A program made the position numbers and the translations under genes. DNA of 64,000 nt. Source: Datnioides undecimradiatus. Taxonomy: Eukaryota; Chordata; Actinopteri; Lobotiformes; Datnioididae. Positions within the stretch are counted from its first letter, which is position 1; each line of letters opens with the position of its first letter. The notes beneath the pieces are model-generated. The model was not told where the DNA came from, ran no database searches, and worked only from the letters and a program-made list of their open reading frames with translations. Positions 63,253 to 64,000 of the stretch are shown in pieces. The stretch covers positions 1 through 64,000 of the forward strand of contig WARS01002890.1 of NCBI GenBank assembly GCA_008933995.1, read 5' to 3'.

Positions 63253-63605
63253 GTAAACTTAGATTCACAACAAACGTGAGTTATGTATCCTCCAGCTGCA
63301 GGGCTCTGTTATGTCTCATTATTACAGAGGACGACTGGAGACACCTGCTCGGCTGCACTTTGACTTTGTGAAGTCATGTTGTTTGCACGCGCGCTGAGCC
63401 AAGCGTGAAGCTGCCTGGGATCTGAGCTGCAGGTCGTGACTTATGATTCAGAAGCCGCCGCTGAGTCGGTGAACTCTGTGAGCGCTGATTCATGAGTGAA
63501 ATCCAGCGCAGTGGGGAATGATTCACCTCCGGCTGGTGTGTGAACCCGAGACACGCAGAATGTAAACAAGGTGCAAAGTACAGTGACAGCACAGAGCAAG
63601 CAACA

Positions 63606-63631
63606 GTGTGTGTGTGTGTGTGTGTGTGTGT
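63606..63631. repeat. (GT)n microsatellite
   Basis: Perfect GT run of 26 bp. Confidence 0.9.
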
Positions 63632-63856
63632 CAGGGCGGGTTTTTTTAAATGATGCACTTGTTATTCCCCATAAAAACAGACATCAGATCAGATGTGACA
63701 TAAAGCCACAAAGGCAGCTCACTAAAGTCAGATGAAGAGATGTAACTGGGCGAGTTCAAACTGTAAGAAGCAAAGTGAGGCGAGAAACAGGTGGAGCTAC
63801 ACAGTGAAGCAGTGAAGCTGCAGAGCGAATGACGTGTTCACTAAAACACGGGGAAA

Positions 63857-63882
63857 TGCAGCAGCAGCAGCAGCAGCAGCAG
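63857..63882. repeat. (CAG)n microsatellite
   Basis: Eight or so GCA/CAG units with no evident coding context. Confidence 0.9.
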
Positions 63883-64000
63883 CCGTCGGCCTGCAGGAGG
63901 AGCTTTACTCGGCCTGGGAAACGACACAAAGAGCTGAAGGTGCAGCACGTTACAGGGGACAGGCCTAGTTTAAGTCAGCTGAACCAGCTCAGAGAGTGAG

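Larger units (their letters stand above)
63253..64000. other. intron or downstream flank of the Siglec-like gene
   Basis: No further exon recognised. It contains a GT microsatellite (63606-63631) and a CAG run (63857-63882). Confidence 0.4.

Overview
The window is a piece of a ray-finned (teleost) fish chromosome. Supporting this are short introns with GT-AG borders, abundant (CA/GT)n tracts, L2-type LINE and Tc1 remnants of the kind common in fish, and above all two copies of a chitin synthase gene. Among vertebrates, chitin synthase is known from fish and amphibians and is absent from mammals. Coordinates below come from manual splice-site and reading-frame reconstruction; no alignment or database search was run.

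Layout. 1-5500: no gene recognised. 5511-13645: chitin synthase copy A (+), 22 coding exons, 1287 codons, with a TATA box and a plausible poly(A) signal. 13646-31774: a repeat-rich spacer of about 18 kb. It holds a minisatellite carrying perfect CRE octamers, a 1.2-kb Tc1 transposon with perfect terminal repeats, a 5'-truncated LINE, a solo LTR, and a CATCT-rich satellite split by an L2 LINE. 31775-42628: chitin synthase copy B (+), again 22 coding exons with every exon phase matching copy A, 1294 codons. 46211-48097: a two-exon chemoattractant-type class A GPCR (-). 48113-58662: no gene recognised; it contains a second solo LTR of the same family as the first, a perfect hairpin and AT-rich minisatellites. 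58663-63252: the first seven coding exons of a Siglec-like immunoglobulin-superfamily receptor (+) that runs out of the window or has later exons I could not find.

How the genes relate. The chitin synthase pair is a tandem duplication. Both copies keep the full set of metazoan chitin-synthase signatures (CATMWHET, DGDTDF, EDRW, QRRRW, SWGTRE), so both look catalytically competent. Most exons have diverged clearly. However, about 760 bp of the large fourth coding exon, which encodes the amino-terminal membrane domain, differ at only about nine positions. This indicates recent gene conversion or purifying exchange between copies. The copies differ in promoter type, the cytoplasmic linker (an Ala-Ala-Gly expansion in B), one GC-AG intron (A), a possible 66-nt in-frame cassette exon (B) and the tail sequence. 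Both nevertheless end in a class I PDZ-ligand-like tripeptide. The GPCR and the Siglec-like gene have no evident functional tie to chitin synthesis and are probably just neighbours.
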